Made by a program: the position numbers and the translations under genes. This document shows positions 1 to 7,644 of a stretch of 64,000 bases of DNA, piece by piece; positions within the stretch are counted from its first letter, which is position 1; every line of letters begins with the position of its first letter. The DNA comes from Bacillota bacterium (GTDB taxonomy: Bacteria; Bacillota; Sulfobacillia; Sulfobacillales; Sulfobacillaceae). Under the pieces are notes generated by a model. That model was not told where the DNA came from and made no database searches. It saw only the letters and a list, made by a program, of their open reading frames with translations. The stretch covers positions 496,001 to 560,000 of the forward strand of contig JAPNUO010000001.1 in assembly GCA_026627065.1 (NCBI GenBank). Direction: 5' to 3'.

Positions 1-476
1 GTTCATCCGTTATTTGGGGCTTTGGGAAGGATGACGAATACAACCCCTCCCCCCAGGGCGAGGCATAGGATAAACCGGTGCCAACCGAGAGTGTCGACCC
101 AGGAAGGTCGACGGGCGCTTGCACACGGAGGAAGCGTGAATCGGGATACAGTGACGCCACCGCCGCCTCTCGAACGCGCGGGAACGCTGCGAGCGGTGGC
201 CGCCGACTAGGCGCGCGCCTCGACGGACGCTTGCTCGCACCAAGCCAGACCGAGGCAACGACGATATTGCGGTGCTGTCCCTAAGAGCGAGCACAACTCG
301 ACCCCGCGCGACCGATCGCCAAATCTGTCCCATGGAGACACAATCAGATCGCGCCGGCCTGAGGCAAAATGGCCCCGGGTTCCACGACCGAGAGCCTCGC
401 CGGCTTACCGCGGATCCCGGATCCCTCTCGGGATTGACGCCGAATACCGCGACTCAAGGGATTCCACGGCAGCTGG
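1..476. other. Window edge without recognisable gene
   Basis: No reading frame here resembles a known protein, and the open frames are the kind expected by chance in GC-rich DNA. The minus-strand operon that begins near 7.5 kb ends at 477, so this is probably the intergenic tail of that operon. I see no clear hairpin followed by a T tract. Confidence 0.4.
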
Positions 477-884
477 TTATGGCGCGTGATGGTAAGATCT
501 GCGGACCGCCGCCCGCGTAGCCGTCGTCCACTCCGGGTGCGCCATCCAAAGTGCGCGAAAGCCGAAGAAAGTGTCAAACCAGCGCACGATCACCTCGGTG
601 ACCTGAGACTCGCTTAGCGCGTCGGTATGCACGACCAAACGCGCCGCTGACCGCGCAACTCTTAGGCGCTGGAGTTCTTCGCGATAATGCGCCTCGGACC
701 AGCTGACCCTTCGTCGCTTGCGCACCGTCTCCCAGCGGGCTCCTAGCCAAACCACCCAGGTTCCCGATCGACGGTATAACGTAGCCACTTGCGAATGCTC
801 TTGGGCCACCCCTACCGCCTCGATCCCTGCTTCTTTGAGCCTCCAGCTCACCGTGCTCTTCCCGGCTGCACACACACCCACCAA
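477..884 (-). CDS. Small P-loop (Walker A) protein
   Basis: This 135-residue protein opens almost at once with a Walker A motif, GVCAAGKST, at about residues 3-11, so it should bind a nucleotide. No convincing kinase or GTPase lid or other family signature is visible, and the length is short for a P-loop kinase. The likely start is a TTG eleven bases after the stop of the SpoIIE-type phosphatase gene, so it is probably the last gene of the selB-phosphatase operon and translationally coupled to it. Because the P-loop sits so close to the N terminus, a slightly earlier non-ATG start is possible. Function is unknown; a small-molecule or nucleotide kinase is only a guess. Confidence 0.6.
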   Translation of the reverse strand: MVGVCAAGKSTVSWRLKEAGIEAVGVAQEHSQVATLYRRSGTWVVWLGARWETVRKRRRVSWSEAHYREELQRLRVARSAARLVVHTDALSESQVTEVIVRWFDTFFGFRALWMAHPEWTTATRAAVRRSYHHAP

Positions 885-894
885 GACCAGCCGC

Positions 895-1602
895 TCAACA
901 GGGTATGCTGGCGTAAAGGCGCCGCAATCGGGACACGTCGTCGTCCTTCACCCCTAGAGCCATAATGCTAATGTCATCCGCGGGCCGCCCTTTCTCCAAC
1001 GCTAGAACAGCCTCCATCAAATCGTCTACATAATCCCTCAACTCGTCGACCGGGAGACGCTTGAGGCGCTCCTCCCAATCGGGCCACGAGAGCGAAACCC
1101 CGTAACGCCGGCCAGCCTGCAAGAATCCGTCCGAGTAAGTCAGCAGGATGCTCTCAGGCATGACGGGAAGCTCAGTCATTTCTGGCCGCGTCCGATGGTA
1201 TGTTCCGATAGACGATTGACCCCCTTCGAGGCGAAACACGGCATCCCCTTGACGCACCACCACCGGGCTCGGCGCATTACGGGCCACCACCAGGCTCTTG
1301 GTGTGCAGGTCCACCGACAGCAAGGCTAGGGTGGCCGTCACCCGCCCTTCTCGTGCTGTATAAAGCATATCTTGAACGGCCCGCGCTACCGCCCCGTCGC
1401 GCGACCCATCCGAGATGAGCTGCACGGCTTTCATGGCCACCATACGGCTAATCCGCCGCGCGGCCATGCCCGACCCTTGACCGTCGGCCAAAATCAGCGT
1501 CACGCCGCCCAACGGCCGCTCCACCAGTTCAATGCTATCACCGCTCGCGCCCACGCCGCCTTTGGGCACTTTGCTCCACGCAATTTCGATGCGATGCGTC
1601 AC
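895..1602 (-). CDS. SpoIIE-family PP2C-type serine phosphatase
   Basis: A 235-residue stand-alone phosphatase domain of the SpoIIE/RsbU type (PPM superfamily). The metal-binding landmarks are visible in order: LADGQGSG near residues 39-46, YSDG in the second half, and ADDIS near the C terminus. Family members dephosphorylate serine on anti-anti-sigma factors or related switch proteins. There is no membrane anchor or sensor domain, so it is probably cytoplasmic and controlled through partners. The GTG start overlaps the selB stop as GTGA, which implies translational coupling. No sigma, anti-sigma or anti-anti-sigma gene lies nearby, so the substrate cannot be named from context. Confidence 0.85.
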   Translation of the reverse strand: MTHRIEIAWSKVPKGGVGASGDSIELVERPLGGVTLILADGQGSGMAARRISRMVAMKAVQLISDGSRDGAVARAVQDMLYTAREGRVTATLALLSVDLHTKSLVVARNAPSPVVVRQGDAVFRLEGGQSSIGTYHRTRPEMTELPVMPESILLTYSDGFLQAGRRYGVSLSWPDWEERLKRLPVDELRDYVDDLMEAVLALEKGRPADDISIMALGVKDDDVSRLRRLYASIPC

Positions 1603-3482
1603 GGCACCAACTCCCGCCGTTCACCGACGCGACGCGTCACATGATGCCGGTCGAGGAGCTCCAAAAACAGCACGGCATAGCGGCGGCTCACCCCCAAAAC
1701 GTCCTTCAGTTCGGCCGTAGTCAGGGCCGCCTGGGAGCGAAGAGCCTCGACCACCTTTTGGCGGCCCCATTCGTAGACCTCGTCAGCCAGCACCACGCCA
1801 TCCTCTAACCGATGCACCCGTCCCTGCTGGACCAAGAATTCCATGACATCCTCAAACCGCGAGCGGCTCAGACCGAGCGCTTTTTGAATGTCGCCAAAGT
1901 TCGGCGGGCGAAAGCCGCCCTGACGAATCGCGTCGTACACTTGTTCCACATCCCGGCGCTCCGCCTCCGACCACGGAGGAGCCTCCGGCGTCAAGCGCAC
2001 CCATTCGCGGTCCCAGACCCAGGGTGGCTCGGCCAGCGCCGCCTGAAAAACTTTTAACGGCCATTTGGGCGCAACCTGCACCTTAAGCTCGTCAACCGGC
2101 ATGCCGGGTTTGATAGGGCGTGCGCGCACATACTCAGAGACCACGGCTTGAGCCTGCTCGTTCCACGCCTCCAACTGCCGCCGCCCCCACGCGTAGCGGT
2201 CATGAAGGCGCACCAACTCCTTATCGTCGCGCAAGATTGCCTCAATCTGATGGGGAGATTCCTGAGTGACCCGCGCGACCTCGCTTAACTCCCACGGCCA
2301 GGGAGCACTTAACAGAACATCTTTCACGACGGCAGCAGCATCTCCATGGTGTAACCGCTCCAAGCGAGCTAACAGGCCCGACTCGTTACGCCGATGGTGA
2401 ACGCCCGCCTCCACGACGACGCCTCCTCCAATCGTCACGACAGGGCTGTACGAGCGAAGGAGAAACCGATCCCGCCGTTCCATGGCCAGTTCGCCTTCCA
2501 AACGGAGTTCGGCATAGGCGCTCTGGCCTGGGGCGAGCTCCTCACGGTCAAAAAAGTACACGCGCCCCAGGATCTCGGCCGTGCCCGCGTGCACATGCAC
2601 CCGCGCACGGTCCTGGAGGGGCGGGCTAGTGCCCAACAGTTCCAACGCCACCGCTGCCACTCCGACCGCATTCAGCGTCCCCGGCGTGCTTAGCACCTGA
2701 CCACGACGCACTTCGTCGCGATCCACGCCCACCAAATTCACGGCGACGCGCTGGCCCGCCCTAGCTCGGGATACCGGCCGGTTGTGCACCTGCACACCCC
2801 GCACGCGGGCAATGTGGCCGGAAGGCACGAGCTCCAAGGACGCGTCAGGCGCTACTTGCCCACGCACAAGCGTCCCCGTCACTACCGTGCCAAAGCCCTT
2901 GACCGTGAAGACGCGGTCAATGGGCAACCGTACAGGACCCTCAGCGTCGCGCGGCATGGCCTCCTTGAGCACCGCGTCCAGTGTGGCGACCAGTTCCGCC
3001 AGCCCACGCCCTGACACCGCATCCACCAGCACCACAGGGGCGGCCTCCAAAAATGTTCCGCGCACCGCCTCTGTGACCATTTCCTGCACCACGCCAATCA
3101 GATCCGGTTCGACCAAATCGGCTTTGGTGATGACCGTTAACCCTCGGCTCACGCCGAGTAACCGCAAAATGGCCAGGTGCTCCTCCGTTTGAGGCATGAC
3201 GCCTTCGTCCGCGGCCACCACCAACATGACCGCATCCATGCCGTGTACCCCGGCCACCATATTGCGCACAAACCGCTCATGTCCAGGCACGTCCACAAAG
3301 GCCAACGGTCGACCGGACGGCAATACCATGTGGGCAAATCCAAGATCAATGGTGATGCCTCGCATCTTTTCCTCGGGAAGCCGATCGGTATCCTGTCCGG
3401 TCAGCGCTTTGACCAAGGTGGTCTTCCCATGATCGATATGCCCTGCCGTACCCACCACTAAGGGCGTCAAAACGTTCTCCAT
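1599..3482 (-). CDS. selB: Selenocysteine-specific elongation factor SelB
   Basis: This translation GTPase delivers selenocysteinyl-tRNA to UGA codons that are followed by a SECIS element. The 627-residue protein begins with a G domain: GHIDHGKTT (G1, about residues 14-22), a DxPGHE motif (DVPGHE, G3) and TKAD (G4). EF-Tu-like beta-barrel domains follow, then a long C-terminal region of winged helices typical of SelB. The ATG follows a good GGAAGG site. It lies 3 bases after murT and overlaps the phosphatase gene downstream. No selA, selD or tRNA-Sec is in the window, and I found no obvious selenoprotein, so the rest of the pathway must be elsewhere. Confidence 0.93.
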   Translation of the reverse strand: MENVLTPLVVGTAGHIDHGKTTLVKALTGQDTDRLPEEKMRGITIDLGFAHMVLPSGRPLAFVDVPGHERFVRNMVAGVHGMDAVMLVVAADEGVMPQTEEHLAILRLLGVSRGLTVITKADLVEPDLIGVVQEMVTEAVRGTFLEAAPVVLVDAVSGRGLAELVATLDAVLKEAMPRDAEGPVRLPIDRVFTVKGFGTVVTGTLVRGQVAPDASLELVPSGHIARVRGVQVHNRPVSRARAGQRVAVNLVGVDRDEVRRGQVLSTPGTLNAVGVAAVALELLGTSPPLQDRARVHVHAGTAEILGRVYFFDREELAPGQSAYAELRLEGELAMERRDRFLLRSYSPVVTIGGGVVVEAGVHHRRNESGLLARLERLHHGDAAAVVKDVLLSAPWPWELSEVARVTQESPHQIEAILRDDKELVRLHDRYAWGRRQLEAWNEQAQAVVSEYVRARPIKPGMPVDELKVQVAPKWPLKVFQAALAEPPWVWDREWVRLTPEAPPWSEAERRDVEQVYDAIRQGGFRPPNFGDIQKALGLSRSRFEDVMEFLVQQGRVHRLEDGVVLADEVYEWGRQKVVEALRSQAALTTAELKDVLGVSRRYAVLFLELLDRHHVTRRVGERRELVP

Positions 3483-3485
3483 CCG

Positions 3486-4865
3486 TTATCCTTCCCGAAA
3501 ATGCTCTGTCACACCCCAACGCGTCAACTGACGACGGATTGCCAACAGCGCGGTGTAGGTAGGCAACACATAAAGGGTTTCAAAACGTTCCTGACGTTTC
3601 AAGCGCTCCAACATGGCCTCAAGGTGAGTTTCGACCGTAATGTGCGCGAGCGACAACCCGGCGTACTTTAGCCGCACCGCCATGTCGTAGGCCCGGGTCC
3701 CCGTGACGTACCAGTGCTGAGCCGACAGCCGCGGTAGCCACCGCTCGAAGTCGACATCCCACAGCCACGACACATCCCGTCCGTCTGCATAGTGATCATT
3801 AATCGCTACCACTACGCCAAATGAAGGGAGGCGGCTTTCCGCCAGCGTGGCCAATACCTGGTTAAATCCTGTCGGGTTTTTGACCAAGGCGAGCCACCAA
3901 CGGGCAACACCCACAGTAAGGTTCTCCATGCGACCAAAGGCAGGCTTAAAGCGCTCCATCCCCGCCTGGATTGCCTCCAGTGTCAACCCCGCGGCAACCA
4001 CTGTGGCCAAGCCGGCACCCAAATTATACAAATTGTAAATCCCTGGCAGCCTCCAGGGAACGGTGACCCGCTCGGCATCTACTTCCACGGTGGCCCACCC
4101 TGCCCCCGGGTGCCAGTCAACTACGCGGACCCGCGGCTGCGGGCGCTCCCATCCGCAGCCAGGACAGGCGTAATGGCCGATGTGTGCATAATACCGGCGA
4201 CGATATTGCAGCGCCGTGCCGCAATAGGGACAAAACCGGGCATCGCCGGCCTCGGCGTCGCCCTCGCTCGTCGGCTCCGCCAACTCCAATCCGTAAAACA
4301 CCGTGTGGACCCCGTCCCGCCTGAGTCCCGCCACTTGCGGGTCATCGGCGTTTAACACTAACCGCCCTTCGGGCAAGAGTTCCTCGATGCCGCGCGCCAC
4401 ATATTTGACAGTCGTAGAGAGCTCACCATAACGGTCCAACTGGTCGCGAAAAAAGTTTGTCACCGTCACCACGCGCGGACGAATTTCCCGAGCCGCGCGC
4501 GGCATCGTGGCCTCGTCCGTCTCTAACAAGGCGAGCGCCGCGCGTGGCGCCACGCGCCACCGCTCCGCCTGCACCAGCGCGGCAGTCAGCCCCTCGATCA
4601 AATTGGCCCCCGCACGATTGGTCACCACGCGGCGATGGGCCTCCTCAAAAATTTGCCGCGCAAGCGCAGCCGTGGTGGTCTTGCCATTGGTTCCCGTCAG
4701 TAATATCGCGCCCCAGGACAGGTGACGAACCAATTGAGTCAGCGTCGCTGGCTCGAGGCGGCGCGCAACCAACCCAGGCAACGAGCTGCCGCCTCGTCCC
4801 GTCAGGCGACTCACCCATCCGGCCATCCGGCCTGCCCAAACCGCTAGCCACAATTTAATGGTCAT
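3486..4865 (-). CDS. murT: MurT-like Mur ligase (lipid II isoglutaminyl synthase subunit)
   Basis: A Mur ligase family protein with a C-terminal DUF1727 region. MurT with GatD amidates the D-glutamate of lipid II to D-isoglutamine. Visible features are the ATP-binding loop GTNGKTT near residue 60, a Cys4 zinc ribbon (CPYC then CPGC, around residues 205-230) that is specific to MurT among Mur ligases, and the ADGRDxSWLWD segment with the catalytic Asp near residue 350. The ATG at 4865 is preferred to the in-frame TTG one codon earlier because of AGGA spacing. The gene overlaps the end of rfbB by 11 bases. The amidotransferase partner gatD, usually adjacent, is not next to it or elsewhere in this window. 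Confidence 0.88.
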   Translation of the reverse strand: MTIKLWLAVWAGRMAGWVSRLTGRGGSSLPGLVARRLEPATLTQLVRHLSWGAILLTGTNGKTTTAALARQIFEEAHRRVVTNRAGANLIEGLTAALVQAERWRVAPRAALALLETDEATMPRAAREIRPRVVTVTNFFRDQLDRYGELSTTVKYVARGIEELLPEGRLVLNADDPQVAGLRRDGVHTVFYGLELAEPTSEGDAEAGDARFCPYCGTALQYRRRYYAHIGHYACPGCGWERPQPRVRVVDWHPGAGWATVEVDAERVTVPWRLPGIYNLYNLGAGLATVVAAGLTLEAIQAGMERFKPAFGRMENLTVGVARWWLALVKNPTGFNQVLATLAESRLPSFGVVVAINDHYADGRDVSWLWDVDFERWLPRLSAQHWYVTGTRAYDMAVRLKYAGLSLAHITVETHLEAMLERLKRQERFETLYVLPTYTALLAIRRQLTRWGVTEHFREG

Positions 4866-5883
4866 CAAGTTCCTGTCCTAAGCTCCCGTAATGTCGCTGG
4901 TAAAACTCGCGGTACGCGCCCGATTTGATGGCCATCCACCAATCGCGGTGGGTTTGATACCACTCGACGGTCTTCTTTAGCGCGTCAGCCCACTGGTACT
5001 GGGGCCGAAACCCTAATTCCCGTTCCGCTTTGGTCGGATCGATGGCATAGCGGCGATCATGCCCCAATCGATCGGCAACCGGAACCAACACCGACGAAGG
5101 CAGATTCAAGAGCGCCATCAGCGCCTCGGCCACCTCCCGATTGGTCTTTTGATTGCGGCTGCCGAAATTGTACACCTCGCCCGCTCTTCCGCGGGTCAAG
5201 GCGAGCCACAATCCTTCCACGTGATCCTCGACATAAATCCAGTCACGAATATGTTCGCCGTCTCCGTAAATTGGCCATGGCTTTCCCTCCAAACCGTTGG
5301 TAATCCAGAGCGGAATAACCTTTTCGGGAAACTGGTAGGGCCCGTAATTGTTTGAGCAACGCGTTACCACGACATCTTGCCCATAAGTTCGATAAGCGGC
5401 GAGAACCAACAGGTCGCCTGCCGCTTTGCTCGCCGAATACGGGCTGTTGGGTTGTAACGGCGATTCTTCCGTGAAAAATCCCTCAGGTCCGAGACTGCCG
5501 TACACCTCATCGGTGGATACCTGTAGAAATCGCCCTACTTGGTACCGACGGGCTGCCTCGAGCAAGATCTGCGTGCCAAGCACGTTGGTCTCGACAAAAA
5601 TCCTACCGCCTTCAATACTGCGATCGACGTGCGATTCTGCAGCCAAGTGCATGACGGCGTCAAAACGCCCCCGCTGAAAGACCGCATCCACGGCCCTATC
5701 GTCCGTGACCGACACGCGATGCCAACAATATCGCGGATTTGACTCCACATCCGCCAAATTCGCCGGATTTCCCGCGTAGGTCAGACTATCCAGGTTCTCC
5801 ACCACGATGCCGGGTTCCCGCAGCAATCGCCGCACCAGGTGCGAACCAATAAAGCCCAAGCCTCCCGTCACCAAGATGCGCAT
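4855..5883 (-). CDS. rfbB: dTDP-glucose 4,6-dehydratase
   Basis: This extended SDR enzyme converts dTDP-glucose to dTDP-4-keto-6-deoxyglucose, the second step of dTDP-rhamnose synthesis. The 342-residue protein has the N-terminal NAD-binding GGLGFIGSH, the STDEVYG motif near residue 121, and the catalytic YSASK near residue 148. Length is normal for the family. It is the third gene of rfbA-rfbC-rfbB, and murT begins inside its last codons. The products presumably feed cell-surface polysaccharide or other glycans. The dTDP-4-dehydrorhamnose reductase gene (rfbD) does not follow in this cluster. Confidence 0.93.
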   Translation of the reverse strand: MRILVTGGLGFIGSHLVRRLLREPGIVVENLDSLTYAGNPANLADVESNPRYCWHRVSVTDDRAVDAVFQRGRFDAVMHLAAESHVDRSIEGGRIFVETNVLGTQILLEAARRYQVGRFLQVSTDEVYGSLGPEGFFTEESPLQPNSPYSASKAAGDLLVLAAYRTYGQDVVVTRCSNNYGPYQFPEKVIPLWITNGLEGKPWPIYGDGEHIRDWIYVEDHVEGLWLALTRGRAGEVYNFGSRNQKTNREVAEALMALLNLPSSVLVPVADRLGHDRRYAIDPTKAERELGFRPQYQWADALKKTVEWYQTHRDWWMAIKSGAYREFYQRHYGSLGQELDDH

Positions 5884-5901
5884 TCTCGCGCCCCCCTGCT
5901 T

Positions 5902-6387
5902 CTACCGAAATTGCGTTTCCCAGTTGAATCCGATTTCAGGGTCGTTCCAGGGAATGCGTTTCTCATCCGGATCGTCCCGGCGGTAGGATTCCGTCGTAAA
6001 ATACACGATCATCAGAGGCTTGGCACCCAAAACGCGATACCCATGCGCCACACCAACAGGAATAACGATCAGTACAGGATAGTCCTCGCCCGCGTACAGC
6101 ACCTGCGTAACGCCGCGGGTCGGCGACTCCGGTCTGCGATCGTACAACACCACCTGCGCGGCACCGACTGGAAAAAACCACAAGTCATCCTGTCGTTCGT
6201 GATAGTGGAAGGCCTTAATCACCCCAGGATAACTCAGGGACAGCGAAGCTTGTCCAAAACGTCGCAAAAGGCCATCGTCATCGCGCAAAATTTCTTCAAA
6301 AAATCCCCGGTCGTCAGGATGCCGAACGAGGGGTTTTACCTTGACTCCATCAATGACACCCAGCTGACTCATCGTGTTACGCTTCAT
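5902..6387 (-). CDS. rfbC: dTDP-4-dehydrorhamnose 3,5-epimerase family protein
   Basis: A 161-residue cupin of the RmlC family. The RGFFEE segment near residue 27, AFHYH near residue 62 and PVGVAHGY near residue 118 match conserved positions. The position between rfbA and rfbB supports a role in dTDP-deoxysugar synthesis. RmlC proteins are usually around 180 residues, so this one is slightly short. A related epimerase or isomerase specificity is possible. Two in-frame ATGs lie close together (6387 and 6372), and neither has ideal spacing to the GGGGGAG site. Confidence 0.8.
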   Translation of the reverse strand: MKRNTMSQLGVIDGVKVKPLVRHPDDRGFFEEILRDDDGLLRRFGQASLSLSYPGVIKAFHYHERQDDLWFFPVGAAQVVLYDRRPESPTRGVTQVLYAGEDYPVLIVIPVGVAHGYRVLGAKPLMIVYFTTESYRRDDPDEKRIPWNDPEIGFNWETQFR

Positions 6388-6404
6388 CTCCCCCGAAGTC
6401 GCCT

Positions 6405-7466
6405 TTAAACATCGACGCGGCTTTGATCGCCCAAAACCAATCTTAAGGCGCGAGGCCGGCGCGGCGTGCCCTGCACGACAACTCCGCGTCCTATGAGACT
6501 TTGATCAATCCGCCCAGGCACATCATAAATGACACTGTCAGCGAGCACCACGCTATTTTCAATTTCCGTGCGCCGGATAGTCACATTCGGGCCAATGGCC
6601 GTATACGGGCCGACGTAACTCTCCTCGATCAGCGCCCCTTCTGCAATGGCCACCGGGCCGCGGACCACAGAGCGAACAATGCGGCTGTTCCGACCAATCA
6701 CCACGCGGCCGGTCACCTCGCTGTCGTTGTCAATAGCCCCCTCGAGAGAGGGCGCAAGATCTTCCATAATTAAACGATTGGCTTCGAGAACATCCTCAGG
6801 ACGCCCGGTATCTTTCCACCATCCATCCACGCGAGCCGCGTCCACCGGCAAATTCCAATCAATCAATTGTTGAATGGCATCAGTAATTTCATATTCTCCG
6901 CGCCAGGACGGCGTCAATCGGGCAATGGCCTCGTGGATCACAGGCTGAAAGCAATAGGCGCCCACCAAGGCCCAATTCGAGGGGGGATCCTGCGGTTTTT
7001 CCACAAGTTTCGTCACCCGATCGCCGTCCAGCACCGCCACGCCAAACTGCCGAGGGTCCGCGACTTGGGTTAACAAAATCGAGGCGGCATACTGGCCTCG
7101 GCGAAAGCGATCGACCAGATTGGTCAGGCCGCCGCGCAACAAATTGTCGCCCAAAAACATCAGGAACGGCTCATCGTCCAAGAAGCACTGCGCTGTCTTC
7201 ACCGCATGGGCTAGGCCTAGCGGAGCCTCTTGGGGAATATATGTCACCTGTGCTCCAAAGGCGCTGCCATCCTGCACCGCCTTCTGCACTTCCGGTCCGG
7301 TGTCGCCGACGATCATGCCGATGTCCCGCACCCCGGCTTTCACCATGGCCTCCAACGCATAAAACAAAATCGGGCGATTGGCCACGGGAATCAACTGCTT
7401 AGCTCCCGTATATGTGAGAGGCCTAAGACGGCTGCCGGTCCCGCCGGCAAGCAATAACCCTTTCAT
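6405..7466 (-). CDS. rfbA: Glucose-1-phosphate thymidylyltransferase, long form
   Basis: The enzyme makes dTDP-glucose from dTTP and glucose 1-phosphate. The N terminus carries the nucleotidyltransferase signature LAGGTGSRLRPLT with the downstream K of GAKQLIPV. The C-terminal third has hexapeptide-like repeats (GRVVIGRNS, AIGPNVTI) forming a left-handed beta helix. That makes it the 353-residue long form, as in StrD-type enzymes, rather than the roughly 290-residue RmlA. It is the first gene of the minus-strand nucleotide-sugar run, and the divergent tRNA-Pro gene is about 90 bases upstream. Confidence 0.9.
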   Translation of the reverse strand: MKGLLLAGGTGSRLRPLTYTGAKQLIPVANRPILFYALEAMVKAGVRDIGMIVGDTGPEVQKAVQDGSAFGAQVTYIPQEAPLGLAHAVKTAQCFLDDEPFLMFLGDNLLRGGLTNLVDRFRRGQYAASILLTQVADPRQFGVAVLDGDRVTKLVEKPQDPPSNWALVGAYCFQPVIHEAIARLTPSWRGEYEITDAIQQLIDWNLPVDAARVDGWWKDTGRPEDVLEANRLIMEDLAPSLEGAIDNDSEVTGRVVIGRNSRIVRSVVRGPVAIAEGALIEESYVGPYTAIGPNVTIRRTEIENSVVLADSVIYDVPGRIDQSLIGRGVVVQGTPRRPRALRLVLGDQSRVDV

Positions 7467-7515
7467 GCCCCGCTTCCCTTCCTCCGAAAAACTTCGATAC
7501 TCCTCGTTCCTGCGA

Positions 7516-7544
7516 TTGACGCGCGCTCTTGCGAGACATATAAT
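7516..7544 (+). promoter_or_regulatory. Promoter of tRNA-Pro
   Basis: TTGACG at 7516-7521 and a perfect TATAAT at 7539-7544 are separated by 17 bases, a near-consensus sigma-A promoter. The -10 ends 13 bases before the mature tRNA 5' end at 7558, so the leader is very short. Confidence 0.85.
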
Positions 7545-7557
7545 AACCTATGGTCGT

Positions 7558-7634
7558 CGGGGAGTAGCGCAGTTTGGTAGCGCGCCTGCTTCGGGAGCAG
7601 GAGGTCGCAGGTTCAAATCCTGTCTCTCCGACCA
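7558..7634 (+). tRNA. tRNA-Pro (anticodon CGG)
   Basis: A complete cloverleaf can be drawn. Acceptor CGGGGAG (7558-7564) pairs with CTCTCCG (7624-7630), with one G-T pair. The anticodon stem CCTGC/GCAGG encloses loop TTCGGGA, giving anticodon CGG. The T arm contains GGTTCAAATCC, and the discriminator A and CCA (7632-7634) are genomically encoded. A T tract follows directly. Confidence 0.95.
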
Positions 7635-7644
7635 TTTTTTTTTG

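Noticed and set aside
1599..3482. Selenoprotein genes near selB
   Set aside because: No gene in the window shows an in-frame TGA at a catalytic Cys position; MsrB and thioredoxin reductase use Cys.
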